Source of the DNA: Cymbidium sinense
Lineage: Eukaryota; Streptophyta; Magnoliopsida; Asparagales; Orchidaceae
Assembly (NCBI GenBank): GCA_021442155.1
Contig: CM038215.1
Location: 1,574,976-1,638,975, forward strand
Direction of reading: 5' to 3'
Length of the DNA stretch: 64,000 nucleotides
Made by a program: the position numbers and the translations under genes. Shown here in pieces: positions 12,266 through 24,355 of this stretch; positions within the stretch are counted from its first letter, which is position 1, and each line of letters begins with the position of its first letter. The notes beneath the pieces are model-generated. The model made no database searches. It had not been told where the DNA came from and saw nothing but the letters and a program-made list of their open reading frames with translations.

Positions 12266-15200
12266 CAAGAATTTATAATATGATATAAGGCAATCCAAGT
12301 CTAGATTAACCAAACCTCTTAATAGTTTAGGCAAAGTTTGGTATCAAAGTGAACTCAGTTAAGTTGGCACCAAAGTTAGCCAAGTAATTGAAGCATTACC
12401 TTCATGAAGGATGTGGGAAATTTTAAAACAAACTTGAGAAAGAAGACTTTTAGTATGATTAAGAAGATAAAATAATTTAGCATTCCCATTTCTATTTTAA
12501 TTAAGCATGTCAAGAAGCAAGAGAGCATCAACTTCAATCCATATGTTGAGGAAACCTCTATTCAAATAAATTTCAATATCTTTAAGACCATAAGCTCAAA
12601 AATAATAAGCTTTGAGAGGATAGGAAAAGCACAAATGATAGTAGAATCTCTAAGGATACCACCATAGCCATATTTATTGAAGCAAATGTAACCATCAAGA
12701 TTCACTTTAATCAAATTATCTTTAGGTTTGATCCAATGGATAATCCTAGCACTTTTATAAGAGTCAAACCAAAAATGATACCCAAATTTTAGCCACAAAT
12801 TTATAACCTATAAAATGAATATTACTAATAAGATTGGCATGAAAAAGAGCACGAATTTTTTCTTTAGTTCTATCCAAGATCCTTTTATGGTTCATAGGAA
12901 TACCATGATATTTAGCATCATTTCTATCCATCTAGAGATAAACCAAATAAAGGTAATAGTAATTAAAACTTTGATATGACCTTTCATTGTATTTTAAAAG
13001 ACTTCAAGAAGTTGATGTAAAGAAAGAGAACCTTGAAAATAGTTGGTATTAAATAAATCATCATACCAAAACCATAATTTAGCAATAGCACCATTGACAA
13101 AAAACAAGATTTAAATTTTCAATATGAAAGCAACAATAGCACTTTAAGGTAAGTAAAACCCTTTAGTCCTGAGCAAAGAGTCCATAGAATAAAGTTATTC
13201 AAAATCCTCCAAGCTAAATGAAATAGGAATGATATTGTCTGAAAGTTTAATAAAAAAATTAGAGGGGTTTTGTTTATCTCTAATAAAATTTCAAACCTCT
13301 TTAAAAACAAAGTCACCATTATAAGAAAGCATAAAAAGAATTTGGTCAGGTTTTTTAGAAGAAATGGGAATATTTCTAAAGTTGTCAAAAAGAGAAATAG
13401 GGATATAATTCTCAAGTTTTCTTTCATTCCAATTATTATTAAACCAAAAAGAATTAACTTTGATAGTAGCAATAGAGTGGGTAGATAAAAGGGTGTCAAT
13501 AGAGCCATTGCCAATCCAATTGTCTTCCAAAAGAAGGAAGAACTAATGAATACCCCAAGATATTAATGATTCAGAACCCATTTAATGGAGCAAAGCCTTT
13601 TCCAAACCAAGAGTCACCAACTTTATAAGCAAGCTAAGGGTGTTTACCTTAGCAATATTTTTCCATCATAAAATTAGCCCAAAGGCTATCATTATTTTAA
13701 AATTCCACCATAGCTTATGAGAGAAGGCAATGATATTCATGAATAGGCTTGTAAAGAAGACACCTTCTCCCAAAGGACCACAACATTTATTCCAAGCTGT
13801 CCAATGCATTCTTTTGGTAGAATTATCGGAGCCCCAAAAAAATTTGTTAAGCAAATGATCAATTCTGATAAGTGTAGCATTACTAGGGATAATAGTTTGA
13901 ATCAAATAAAGGGGCATTGAGTTAAGACTACTTTTAAGAATAGTAAGCCTACCACCAAAGGAAAGTAAATGGAATTCCCAAACAAAAATTTTATTTGAAA
14001 TATTTTGAATTAACTCATCAAAGAAATGGGAATGTTTCAGGCCTTTAAAGAGTGGAGCACCGAAGTACTTAAGTGGTAATTGTTGATGTTTATAATTAAT
14101 GATATGTTAGATTTGATTAATTTTATTGTTGGAGATACTAGAAGAAGTGATAAAAAAAGCTTTTGTTATCATTGATCACTTTCTCTACCAAATTTATTTT
14201 TAAAAAAGACTTGAGATGCTTGATGTGATGAATAGAAGCATTGCAAAAAATAATGAAATCATATTCAAAACTTAAATGGGAAACAGGAAGACCACCAAGA
14301 GTTTTGTAGTACATACTAGGATTATTTAAGAATAAATCAAGTTCTAGATAAGTACTCAACATAAATAAAGAGATAAAGATCCTTATCATAAGCCATGGGA
14401 AGAGGGAAAGAAACCCAAGGCTTCCATTAAGCAAAATCAAAACTTTAATTTAATTTAAGAAAATAAATTTATCAAAACCAAAATAAATATATGGAAAAGG
14501 AAATCCCAAGATATGTTAAAAAAGGCAATATCTAAAAAAAATGTCCTCTAGTCTAAGATCATGAATTCTTAAGTTTATTATCATGGATCTATCTCTAACA
14601 AATGGTTGAGAGAGAATTTTATTAAAGGACTAAGTAAAGAATTTTGGAAATCACTTAATTGAAGAAGGTAAAGACTAATAGGTCTAAAATCACTCAATAG
14701 TCGATTATCTTTCTTATGAACAATAGATGTACTAGAAAATATCTAGAAAAAAAATTACCATTAAAAAAAATCAATCACGCCTCAATCAAATCATTTTAAT
14801 GATAAACCAACATTTTGAAAAATTGAGTAGTCAAACCCTCCACTAACAAAATCTATGTTCATGCTATTAGAACTTTGAAAATTTCATCTTCATTAGCACA
14901 ATGGTAAGCAAATCAGATCATTCATTAATAAGAATCAATCAAGGAATAAATAGCTTCATAAGAGCAATTCTTATTAAGCATATTTCTAAAGTAATTAAGA
15001 ACTAATTCCTTAATATCATTATTCTCCATAATCCAATCTCCGTTATCATTTTTTATTTTTTGAATATTTTTAAAGCTCTCTTTTTATTAACCAAAGCATG
15101 GAAATACCTAGTATTCCTGTCACCATCCACAATATGTTTACTAGCGACTTTTTGGCACCAATAAGTCTCTTCCATATTTTGGAGGTTAATAAGTTTATCT

Positions 15201-16144
15201 TTCACCTAAAGTCTGTAATCTTAGAAGGATCGCATAATAGAGACTTCAAGATCACAAACCAATTTTCCATATCTTTAATAGCAAAAGGTATTTAAAATAA
15301 TGCTTGTTCCACTACCAAATTTTAAGTCTTTTAAGTTTAAACCAAAGTCTATTCATCCCCATAATAGAATTATCAGGATGTAAAGGAGCTTCCAATTATT
15401 AGCCACAACATTAAAAAAATCAATATGCTAAATCCACATGTTTTGAAATCTAAAAGGAGAGGGATTTTTTTGTCTATTAGAATTATCTTTAGTAGAAACT
15501 AGAAGAAGAGCATGATCTGACAAGGTTTTGCTTAAATAGCCAATAGAAGTAATAGGCCATTGAGTAATCCAATGATTATTAAAAAGAATCTAGTCCAACC
15601 TTTGCCAATGTCTAGAGTTTTTCCAAGTATAATTAGAGCCCTTAAAGCCAATATCAATCAAATTAAAATCAAGGATCATATTGGAGAAATCTTCCATTGA
15701 ATGAATATTAAAAAGCCACCACTTCATTCAAAAGAAAATAAAATGGTGTTGAAATCACCATCAACAAAACCAAGGTTTGTTGACAGAGTATTCTAAAATT
15801 ATCCAAAGAAAATTTCTACCAGATCTATAACAAGATGCATAAACAAAAGAACCCAAAACACAATAATCACCATAAGAGATTTTAGCATTGAAAACTTGAT
15901 AAAAGCCATCAAGAATGAAGACCTCAATGAAATTATTCGAAAAACAGCAAATCTTTTTACTAACATTAGAGAAAAATTTATTGAAACTGATCATTCTAGC
16001 AACATGGTTAATTTTATTAGCATGATTAAGAGGCTCCAGAACAATAAGAAGAGAAATATTATGAATGCGATAAAGATTTCTAATATGATTAAGAATAGTG
16101 AGGGTATCAATCCCTCTAACATTCCAAACAAGAAAATTAAACAT
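12266..16144 (-). pseudogene. LINE-A ORF2 remnant: endonuclease, reverse transcriptase, RNase H
   Basis: ORF2 begins at the Met codon at 16142-16144, whose product starts MFNFLVWNVRG, the conserved opening of L1-type endonucleases. The endonuclease SDH catalytic triplet is still present at 15512-15520. Reverse transcriptase follows, but the position matching FADD in LINE-B reads FEYD (14258-14269), so the catalytic aspartate pair is lost. A zf-RVT-like region with W-rich motifs spans about 13280-13920. The RNase H part (about 12400-12800) keeps a VNLDG motif and an ELM glutamate, with frameshifts around them. The C-terminal GLVNLD end lies near 12300, and the stop found in LINE-B is missing here. 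Many stops and frameshifts make this a dead gene. In life the protein would nick DNA and copy the LINE RNA at the nick. Confidence 0.85.
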
Positions 16145-16287
16145 AAAGAAAATAAAAAGTGTGGTTAAGCAAAGGATAATTAAGAGAGAAGTGAGAGACC
16201 GCAGCAAATCTAATTTTTTTGGACAATTTGGGAGGGAAATTTTTAACATTTTTTTTTATTTTTAGCATGATAAGTATGGAAGCCATT

Positions 16288-17700
16288 TTATTTTTCCCTA
16301 AAGTCATCATCCAAGTAAGATTTAGTAACATAGGTTATAGATTTAAGATAAATCTCCAAGTGTTTGGAGGGCAATTTACCTTCTTCCAAGTCCATATTTT
16401 GTTGAAAAGTAGGATTAACATGAATATCAAGATTATAAATGAGAGATAGTGATGATTTAGAACCATTTAAAGCACAAGTAGTAAAATCTAGATAAAATGT
16501 TTCAAAGATGCTCACATCATTTAAATCATCATTAAAAGCTTCATTTTCATCAATCAAAGCTGGCACAGATGCAAGAATAGAATCAGAGGAAATAGAATCA
16601 TCTTCTAGTAACTTAGAGAATTTATTATTCTCCACATTAAAAATATTCAAATTCAAAAAATGAATAAGAGGTAAATCATCCTTCCCATTTTGAATATCAG
16701 TCGAATCCCTACCAACATTAGAAGCTGAAACATGTTCAACAAGATTAACCCTGATATCCAAGGAATCAACCTCAATAACAAACTTCATACCATCCTTAGG
16801 ATCCGAGGCTTATTTCTAAACACAAGTAGGAATCTGCTTATGGGTAGAGACAACATTTTCCTTAGGAGGAATTCATTTTTTTAAGTGGGGATGGAGAATA
16901 AAACATTTTGAATTATCATGACCATGTATTTTATAGTGGGAATAAAAAATTGAAAGGGTCTCCAATTCATCCTTTTATGAATACACATATTTTTTAGAGC
17001 CAATCCATACTTCCTTAGGGTATTTTTTTAGTTATGTCTAATTCCATGAGGATCCGAGCCATAGAAGGGTGAGATCACTCAGCGGTAGTTTGGTCGAGTT
17101 ACAAAGGCTGACCAAATAAAGCCCGACAGCAAAAAGCTCATGATGGGTAACAAAATGAATGCGCATATTAAGAAGAGATAACCACACAAGAAAAATAGAG
17201 ATTCCTCCTTAATGTCGAAAAGGGGTGACCACTTCAACAAACGCATTTGACAATTAAAGACAAAATAAGAATGATGCAAAATAAACACATGAATAATCCA
17301 GATCATTAGAAAGTTGAATCAGGATATGATGAGGTTAATAAGACCAATCGAGAAGGCACCTATAAGCTTGAGATTATGGAAAAAAGAGTGGATATTATCC
17401 AAATTCAGACCATGCAAAGCAAATTTACTGACAAGAGAAAATTCAAAGGGTTTTGTCAACTTGTCAACATCCACATCAGTGCACATTATGGCTGGCATGC
17501 CTCTAAAAGATGTCAAAATGAGATTAACCAAATCAATGACGGGAGAAATCTTACCATAGAGTGCTTCCTTAAAAGATTTATTAGAAGATGCAGCATTAGG
17601 GTCGCCAATCTCCAAAATGTCATATGCCCTAGCCGAAACATCAATATTTTAAGGTGGAGCCCAAGGAATAGAACTCGCCTCAGTCACGATCAATGAAAAA
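16288..17700 (-). pseudogene. LINE-A ORF1 remnant (DUF4283-type nucleic-acid-binding protein)
   Basis: The 5' part (about 17079-17615) matches the DUF4283 region of LINE-B ORF1: FEFSLVSKFALHGL, then a helical HSFFHNLKL segment, then the CQMRLLKWSPLF motif near 17230. The zinc-knuckle site near 16925 reads YSHYKIHGHDNSKC. Compared with LINE-B the first two cysteines have become tyrosines, so zinc binding is lost. The C-terminal part (16288-16788) is open but acidic and poorly conserved. ORF1 proteins of plant L1 elements coat the element RNA. This copy is interrupted by several stops. Confidence 0.78.
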
Positions 17701-17850
17701 ACATCATCAAAATGACCATATGCCATTCACGCTTTTGACATCGGTCGAAATCGAAGCCAAAGCCACAGAAATCCCTAGTCGAGGGTGCACCACTAAGAGG
17801 GATTCAAAAATCACTAGTGAACAAGAGAGCACTTGGAAGAGGAGGGTTCT
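17701..17850 (-). other. 5' leader of LINE-A
   Basis: A short GC-richer segment upstream of ORF1 in transcript sense, ending where GGTTTAGGG repeats resume. It corresponds in position to 55648-55800 of LINE-B. No promoter motif could be identified by eye. Confidence 0.5.
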
Positions 17851-20772
17851 GGTTTAGGGTTTAGGGTTTTTTTATTTGGTTTTTATTTTTTTTCCTTTTT
17901 TTTAAATTAAGTAAACTGGTAGGTTTAGGTTTATTTAGTTTATTTTATTTTTTTTATTTTTATTTAAGTTTATTTTTACTCTTATTTAGTTTAGTTTATT
18001 TATTTTAGGTTTATTTATTTTAGTTTATTTTTTTTATTTAGTTTAGGTTTATTTATTTAGTTTATTTTTACTTTTGATTTTTTTAGGTTTTTAGGTTTTG
18101 GTTTAGGTTTTATTTTCTTTTAGGTTTAGGTTTAGAATGTATTTTGGGTATTTTTAGGTTTATTTTAATCTTGGTTTAGGTTGGTTTTATTTTTATTTTA
18201 TTTAGTTAGGGTTTTATTTTTAGTTTATTTTTAGTTTTAGGTTTTCTTCTTATTTTAGTTTAGGTTTAGGTTTTATTTTATTTTTTATTTTAGGTTAAGT
18301 TTTATTTTTTTTAGTTTTATTTTAGATTTTAATTTTATTTATTTTAGGTTTTATTTTTTATGTTTATTTTGGTTTAGTTTATTTTTAGATTTTATTTTAT
18401 TGATTTTAGGTTTATTTATATTTTTATCTTTTTTATTTTTAAGTTTAGTTTTGGTTTTAATTATTTTATTTTAATTTAGTTTTTTTTTTTTTTATTTTTA
18501 TCTTTTTAAGTTTAGTTTAGGTTTAGATCTAGTTTATGTTTTATTTTATTTATTTACATTTTATTTTGGTTCTATTTATTTTATTAGTTTTAGTTAGGTT
18601 TAGGTTTTTTAGCTTTTAGGTTTAGTTTATTAGTTTTAGGTTTATAATTTATTTAGGTTTTATTTTTTTTATAGTTTAGGTTTAGGTTTATTTTTCATAA
18701 TATTTTATTTAGTTTATGGTTTAGGTTTTATTTTAGGTTTAGGATTAGTTTATTTATTTAATTTAGATTTTAGATTTATTTTATTTATTTTATTTTAATT
18801 TAGGTTTAGTTTATTTTAGTTTTATTTTGGTTTTATTTATTTATTTATTTTAGGTTTTATTTTAGTTTATTTTTTAGTTTAGGTTTTATTTTATTTTATT
18901 TTAGGTTTATTTATTTTTTTTTATTTTTATTTTTTAGTTTATTTTTATTTATTATTTATTTTATTTTAGTTATTTTATTTTATTTTTATTATTTTATTTT
19001 ATTTTTAGGTTTAGGTAGTTTAGTTTTTATTTTTTTATTTTTTTATTTATAGGTAGTATTATTTAATTATTTAGGATATTTTTAAGTAGGTTTAAGTTTA
19101 TGTAAAGTTATTGGGTAAGGTTTTATGGAGTTTCTCAGTTAGTTGGGGTTGGCTAGTTAGTAAGATTATTCTTCAGATTCTTCAGATTAGTGTTTAGCTA
19201 GAGTTAGTAGTGTGATATTTTAGGTAGTGGTCAAGGTAGATTTTTTGGTAGTTGGGTTAGTGGATTATTTAAGTTTGTTTAGGTTTGTTTAGTTTAGGTT
19301 TTAGAGATTTAGTTTAGGGGTTTTAGGGTTATTGGTCATTTCAGTTTAGGTTTGTGGATATAGTTTAGATTAGGGTTTTAGTAGTTTTAGTTTATTTGGG
19401 AAGTTAGGTTTATATAGTTTTAGAGTTAGGAGTTAGGTAGTGGTAGTTATTTTATAGTTTGGGGTTATAGTTTTGGTTTTATTTATTTTTATTTATATTT
19501 ATAGTTTATTTATTTTGGTTTAGTTTTAGGTCAGTTTTATTTAGTTTAGGTCTATAGTTTATTAATTTAGGAATTTAGTTTAGATTTAAGAGGTTTAGGT
19601 TAAGTATAGTGGTTTATAGTTTGGTTATATTATAGATTAGGTTTATGATAAGTTAGTTTAAGTTTAATTAAGAAGTTTAGGTTTAAGATAGATTTAGAGG
19701 GTTTAGTATTTAGTGATCTATAGGTTGGTAGTGTAGAAGTGATTTAGATTTATGGTAGATTTAGGGGGATATTTAGGATTTAAGGTTTAGGGTTTAGGAT
19801 TTTTTTTAAAAAAAAACACAGTAGATATTAGGTTTTTAATTTTATTTTATTTTATTTTTTTATTTCATTTAGTTTATTTTATTTATTTTATATTTATTTT
19901 AGTTTATTTTGTTTAGGTTTATGTTTATGTTTATTTTTTAGTTTAGTTTTATTTTTTATTTATTTTTTAGGTTTATATTTTAATTTTTATTTTTAGGTTT
20001 AAATTTAGGTTTTTATTTTATATTTTTAGGTTTAGGTTTTAGGTTTTTATTTTAAGTTTATGTTTTGGTTTTATTTTGTAATTTAGGTTTACCTTTATTT
20101 TTAGTTTATTTTTTTTAATTTAGTTTAAGATTTAGGTTTTGTTTATTTTAAGTTTAGGTTTAGGTTTAGGTTTTATTTATTTTAGTTTAGTTTAATTTCT
20201 GTTAGTTCTTTATTTTATTTATTTTAAGTTTAGGTTTTTTTTTAGTTTAAAGTTTATGTTTTATTTTATTTATTTTAGGATTTATTTTAGGTTTATATTT
20301 AGTTTTATTTTATTTAGTTTTATTTTATTTTATTTTATTTATTTTATTTTATTTTATTTTTTAGTTTTATTTTGTTTAGGTTTTATTTTTTTAATTTTAG
20401 TTTAGGTTTTATTTATTTTATTTTAATTTAGTTTTAATTTTTATTTTATTTTAGGTTTAGTTTAGGTTTAGGTTTAGGTTTGTTTAGTTTTATTTTATAT
20501 ATTTAGTTTAGGTTTTATTTTAGGTTTTTAGGGTTAGGATCATGGTATGGTTTGTGGTTTGGGTTGGTTTGGGTTATAAGTTTTAGGGTTTAGTTGGTTT
20601 AGGATTTAGGTGGATTTTTGGGATCACTCAGTTTAGGGTAAGATTTGGGTTAGTATTTTAAGATTAGGTTGGGTTTATTTTTTTTTTTTTTAATTTTTTT
20701 TTTAGGTTTTAGGGTTTAGAGTTTAGGTTTTAGGTTAAGGGTTCAGGTTTTAGAAAGGGTTCATGGTTTTTG
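17851..20772 (+). repeat. Telomere-like satellite block 6
   Basis: An AATTAAGTAAAC landmark occurs at about 17906, directly after LINE-A, then more than 1 kb of TTTA/TTTAGG sequence. Between about 19070 and 19790 the sequence changes to a less regular G/T-rich mosaic almost free of C. AT-rich units return at 19830-20520. No gene is visible. Confidence 0.82.
19070..19790 (+). other. Irregular G/T-rich mosaic within the satellite
   Basis: This stretch lacks clear heptamers. It shows scattered GTTTAG, TTAGGTAG and AGTTTAGG pieces, G/T-rich and nearly C-free, with no open frame of interest. It could be a strongly mutated telomere-like monomer or a poorly resolved consensus. Confidence 0.5.
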
Positions 20773-21130
20773 GTTTTTTTTTAACAGAGAACAAATTTAG
20801 ATTCAACATTTCTTCTTTTTGATTTCATCAACCAAGTAACACAAAGTTTTCTATGACACAAGCGATGACATAGATTGATCATCTTTAGCAAATCTTATAA
20901 CTAGAAATGTCTACAAAGGTTCCCATATAGATTAGGGCCATTCTTCCATTTCTTTTCCATCGAACCATCTTTAGGAGAGGGATCCACCATCATATTATCT
21001 CCTCTACCACCACCAGGGAACCTTGTTGTTTCTTTTCCATAACCACCATCAGACCACCACATCCATTTATATCTATACCTCTCTTAACCACCCAACCTTT
21101 TTTATTTATCTAGCCCAGTGATGGTGTAAG
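20773..21130 (-). pseudogene. Glycine-rich RNA-binding protein fragment, copy 5 (eroded)
   Basis: The T-run plus AACAGAGAACAAATTTAG opening and the following 3' untranslated sequence are clear to about 20900. The coding part is eroded by deletions. Short matches remain, such as GGGATCCACCATCATAT near 20980 and the CAGTGATGGTG end near 21116. The CATTCTT junction is lost, replaced by a GC-rich patch. Confidence 0.65.
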
Positions 21131-21290
21131 CTCCCAGTGGCTAGTGGTCTCTAGGCCTGCTGGCCTAGGTCAGCTCAGGGCCTTACTAGGCCCAGCCTGA
21201 TCTAGTGCTCATGGCTCAGTTTCAGGGTTTTAGGACATGGCTCTAGATCATGGCATGTGGCCTAGGCCTAGATTTTACAAACAAAACACA
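21131..21290 (+). repeat. GC-rich GGCCTAG/CCCAG patch 1
   Basis: About 160 bp of CTAGGCC, CCCAG and GGCTCA steps, sharply richer in C than the flanking satellite. It resembles heptamers in which T and A have become C and G. It could be genuine or a base-calling artefact. Confidence 0.55.
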
Positions 21291-22254
21291 GTAACCCATA
21301 AGATTTTTTTTATATTTTATTTTTATTTTTATTTTTATTTAGGTTAAATTTTATTTTCATCTAGTTTATTTTATTTATTTTACTTCTATTTATTTTAGTT
21401 TATTTTTTATGTTTAGGTTTAGGTTTATGTTTATTTTTTAGTTTAGTTTTATTTTTTATTTCTTTTTAGGTTTAGATTTTAATTTTTATTTTTAGGTTTA
21501 AATTTAGGTTTTTATTTTATATTTTTAGGTTTAGATTTTAGGTTTTTATTTTAAGTTTATGTTTTGGTTTTATTTTGTAATTTAGGTTTACCTTTATTTT
21601 TAGTTTATTTTTTTATTTAGTTTAAGATTTAAGTTTAGTTTATTTTAGGTTTAGGTTTTATTTATTTTAGTTTAGTTTAATTTTATTTAGGTCTAGGTTA
21701 CTTTTATTTTATTTATTTTAAGTTTAGGTTTTCTTAGTTTAAAGTTTATGTTTTATTTTTTATTTATTTTTAGGATTTATTTTTAGGTTTATATTTTAGT
21801 TTTGATTTTATTTAGTTTTATTTTATTTTATTTTATTTTAGTTTTATTTTATTTTATTTTTTAGTTTTTTATTTTTTTAGTTTTTTTATTAATTTTTTAG
21901 TTTAGGTTTTATTTATTATTTTAATTTAGTTTTTAATTTTATTTTATTTTAGGTTTAGTTTAGGTTTAGTTCAGGTTTTTTAGTTTTATTTTATTATATT
22001 TAGGTTTTTTATTTTAGGTTTTAAGTTTTAGTTTAGGGATTATTTTAGTTTTAGGGTTGGGGTCAGGTTTGGGTGGGTTATAAGTTTAGGGTTTGGGTTT
22101 AGGATTTATTGTGGATTTGTTTTTTAGGTCAGGGTTATGATTTAGTTAGTTTTAGTGTTTATGTTTATTTATTTATTTTTATTTTTATTTTTTTATTTTT
22201 AGGTTTTAGTTTTTAGGTTTAGGTTTTATTTTAGTTTAGGTTCATGGTTTTGGT
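21291..22254 (+). repeat. Telomere-like satellite block 7
   Basis: AT-rich TTTATTTTAGG sequence (21300-22020), very similar to 19830-20520, including shared stretches such as GGTTTACCTTTATTTTTAG. The two intervals are therefore duplicated monomers. A G-richer patch follows at 22020-22150. No gene is visible. Confidence 0.82.
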
Positions 22255-22655
22255 TTATAGAGAACAAATTTAGATTTAACATTTCTTCTTTGATTTATCA
22301 ACCAAGTAACACGTTTTCTATGACACAAGCAACCATTAATGATCATTATGAGCTACTCTAGATACTAGAAATGTCTTTACTTTAAAGACAGCCCATAAGC
22401 ATAGATCGATTTATTCTTCATTTATCCATCTAACCACCTTGCCTTTCGAGGAGTTATCCACCATCATATCATCTCTCCTTCACCACCATGGCTCATTTGT
22501 CGCTTTCTTCACCTCCATAACCACCACTGCTTACCACCACATCCATATCCATCGCACTCAGATACCCCACCACCACTAAATAACCACCGCTTTGCTTTTA
22601 GCCATCTAGACATCTTAATGGTGATGTTCTACCATTAGGTTCTACCCATTCTTAG
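22255..22655 (-). pseudogene. Glycine-rich RNA-binding protein retrocopy fragment, copy 6
   Basis: ATAGAGAACAAATTTAG opens the antisense 3' untranslated region. The coding part keeps CACCACCATGG and CCACCACCACT, antisense of glycine codons, with many short deletions. The right end ACCCATTCTT joined to AGGGTTT is preserved. The frame is broken. Confidence 0.72.
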
Positions 22656-23921
22656 GGTTTAGGTTTAGGTTTAGGTTTATTAGGTTTTAGTTTTTCATTT
22701 TTTATTTATAGAAGGTCAGGGTCTAGGAGGCAGTAGCCCAGGGCCCAGGTTATTTTGGCCCAGGGCCCAGGGCCTGGGAGGGTCTGGGTATTCAGAGAGC
22801 CCAGGTCAGTTCGCGGGTCTGTGGTGTGGAGATCTATCATCTTATAGTTTTAGGGTTTATTTTGGGCCCAGGGCCTAGTGGCCTAGCCCAGGGCTCAGGT
22901 TTTGGTAGGGCCTAGAGCCCAGTTTTAAGGCCTAGGCTCAGGTCAAGTTGTGGCCTAGGTTTGTGGCTCAGTTTTAGGGCCCAGGAGAGGAGTCAGTGGT
23001 TTAGGGTAGTAGGTCAGGACATTTATTGGTTTTTTAAACTGTAACCCGGTAGGTTTAGGTTTATTTAGTTTTATTTTTAGTTTATTTTATTTTCTTTTTA
23101 TTTTGATTTAGGTTTATTTTATTTTTATTTAGTTTAATTTATTTTATTTTTAGGTTTTTATCAATTTATTTTTTTTAGGTTTTGGTTTTGGTTTATTTTG
23201 AGTTTAGTTTTATTTTATTTTATTTTATTTTATTTTATTTTTATTTTTAGTTTAGGTTTAGGTTTATCTTTTGTTAAGTTTATGTTTTGATTTTAGGTTT
23301 ATTTTATTTTATTTTTTTAGTTTAGTTTTAGATTTATTTTAGTTTTATTTTATTTTATTTAATTTAGTTTAGGTTAGGTTTAGTTTATTTATTTTAGGTT
23401 TACATTTTATTTATTTTAGTTTAGTTTATTTTATTTAGGTTTAGTTTATTTTGTTCATTTTTTAGTTTTTTTAGTTTTAGTTTTAGTTTTTTTATTTATT
23501 TAGGTTTATTTATGTTAGGTTTATTTATTTTATTTAGGTTATTTTAATTATTTATTTTATTTTATTTTTATTTTTTTAGGTTTATTTAGTTTTTTTTAAT
23601 TTTATTTATTTTTTTATGTTTAGGTTTATTTAGTTTTATTTTGTTCATTTTATATATTGTAGGTATTTTATTTTTATTTAGATTTTAGTTAGGTTTTATT
23701 ATTTATTTATTTTTTTTTATATTTTATTATTTATTTTATTTAATTAGATTTTTATTTATTTTTAGGTTTTAATTTAGTTTGGTTTTTAGCTTTTAGGTTG
23801 GGTTTTTTGGCCTAGGGTTTATGGTTTAGTCTATTTAGGGGTTTAGGGTTTAGTGGTTTAGGGTAGGGTAAGATTTAGAGTTTGGGTTTAGGGTAGGTTA
23901 GTTAGTTCAAGTTTAGTTTAG
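22656..23921 (+). repeat. Telomere-like satellite block 8 with GC-rich patch 2
   Basis: A short TTTAGG run leads into a GC-rich patch at about 22715-23035, made of CCCAGGG, GGCCTAG and GGCCCAG units. An AT-rich TTTATTTT stretch follows at 23060-23770, then a G-rich patch. A degraded landmark, AAACTGTAACCCGGTAGG, lies near 23036. No gene is visible. Confidence 0.8.
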
Positions 23922-24355
23922 GTTTTTCTTTATTAGAGAACAAATTCAAATTCAACATTTCTTCTTTTCGATTTCATCAACCAACAGTAGTTAAGACCTT
24001 TATGACATAAATCAAAATGAGCAAATAGAGCATCCTTAGATAACTAGAACTATCTCTACTATAAATACACAGTTCCATAAGCAATATATCGGATCTACCA
24101 TTCTTTAATTTCTTCAGTTCCCATCAAAACCACTCCGACCTCTCGAGTAGCGGGATCCACCATCATATTCTGATTCTCCTCTTCCACCACACGCTTTATA
24201 CTTCATCGCTTCCATGAGCAACCACCACACTCACCACCACCTCCATATAGATTCCAGATCCCAACCACCACTACGATAATCGCCCTCCACTTTACCAGAG
24301 ATCTAAAATAAGCTGGTTGATGGTGATGTTCTGCCATGGTTCTACAAATTCTTAG
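23922..24355 (-). pseudogene. Glycine-rich RNA-binding protein retrocopy fragment, copy 7
   Basis: ATTAGAGAACAAATTCAAA opens the antisense 3' untranslated region. The stop-proximal ACCACTCCGACCTCTCGAG stretch and several CCACCAC glycine-codon remnants follow. The right end ACAAATTCTT joined to AGG is a diverged form of the common junction. Deletions break the coding frame. Confidence 0.73.

Larger units (their letters stand above)
10353..17850 (-). mobile_element. LINE-A, decayed L1-type non-LTR retrotransposon
   Basis: A 7.5 kb interruption of the satellite, read on the minus strand. In transcript order it holds an ORF1 remnant with a DUF4283-type domain, ORF2 with apurinic-like endonuclease, reverse transcriptase, a zf-RVT-like region and RNase H, and a long 3' tail. 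It aligns along its length with LINE-B (46743-55800) but is more diverged and shorter in the 3' tail. TTTAGGG-type sequence flanks it on both sides, which hides any target-site duplication. Its 3' end shows a 13-base G-run on the plus strand instead of a clean T-run. All reading frames are interrupted, so it is non-autonomous. Confidence 0.87.

Noticed and set aside
10414..12334. Overlapping minus-strand open frames rich in Leu, Phe, Trp and Gly (for example 10414-10923 and 11682-12023)
   Set aside because: They lie in the noncoding 3' tail of LINE-A, overlap each other in different frames, and arise from a T/G-rich strand. No family motif is present.
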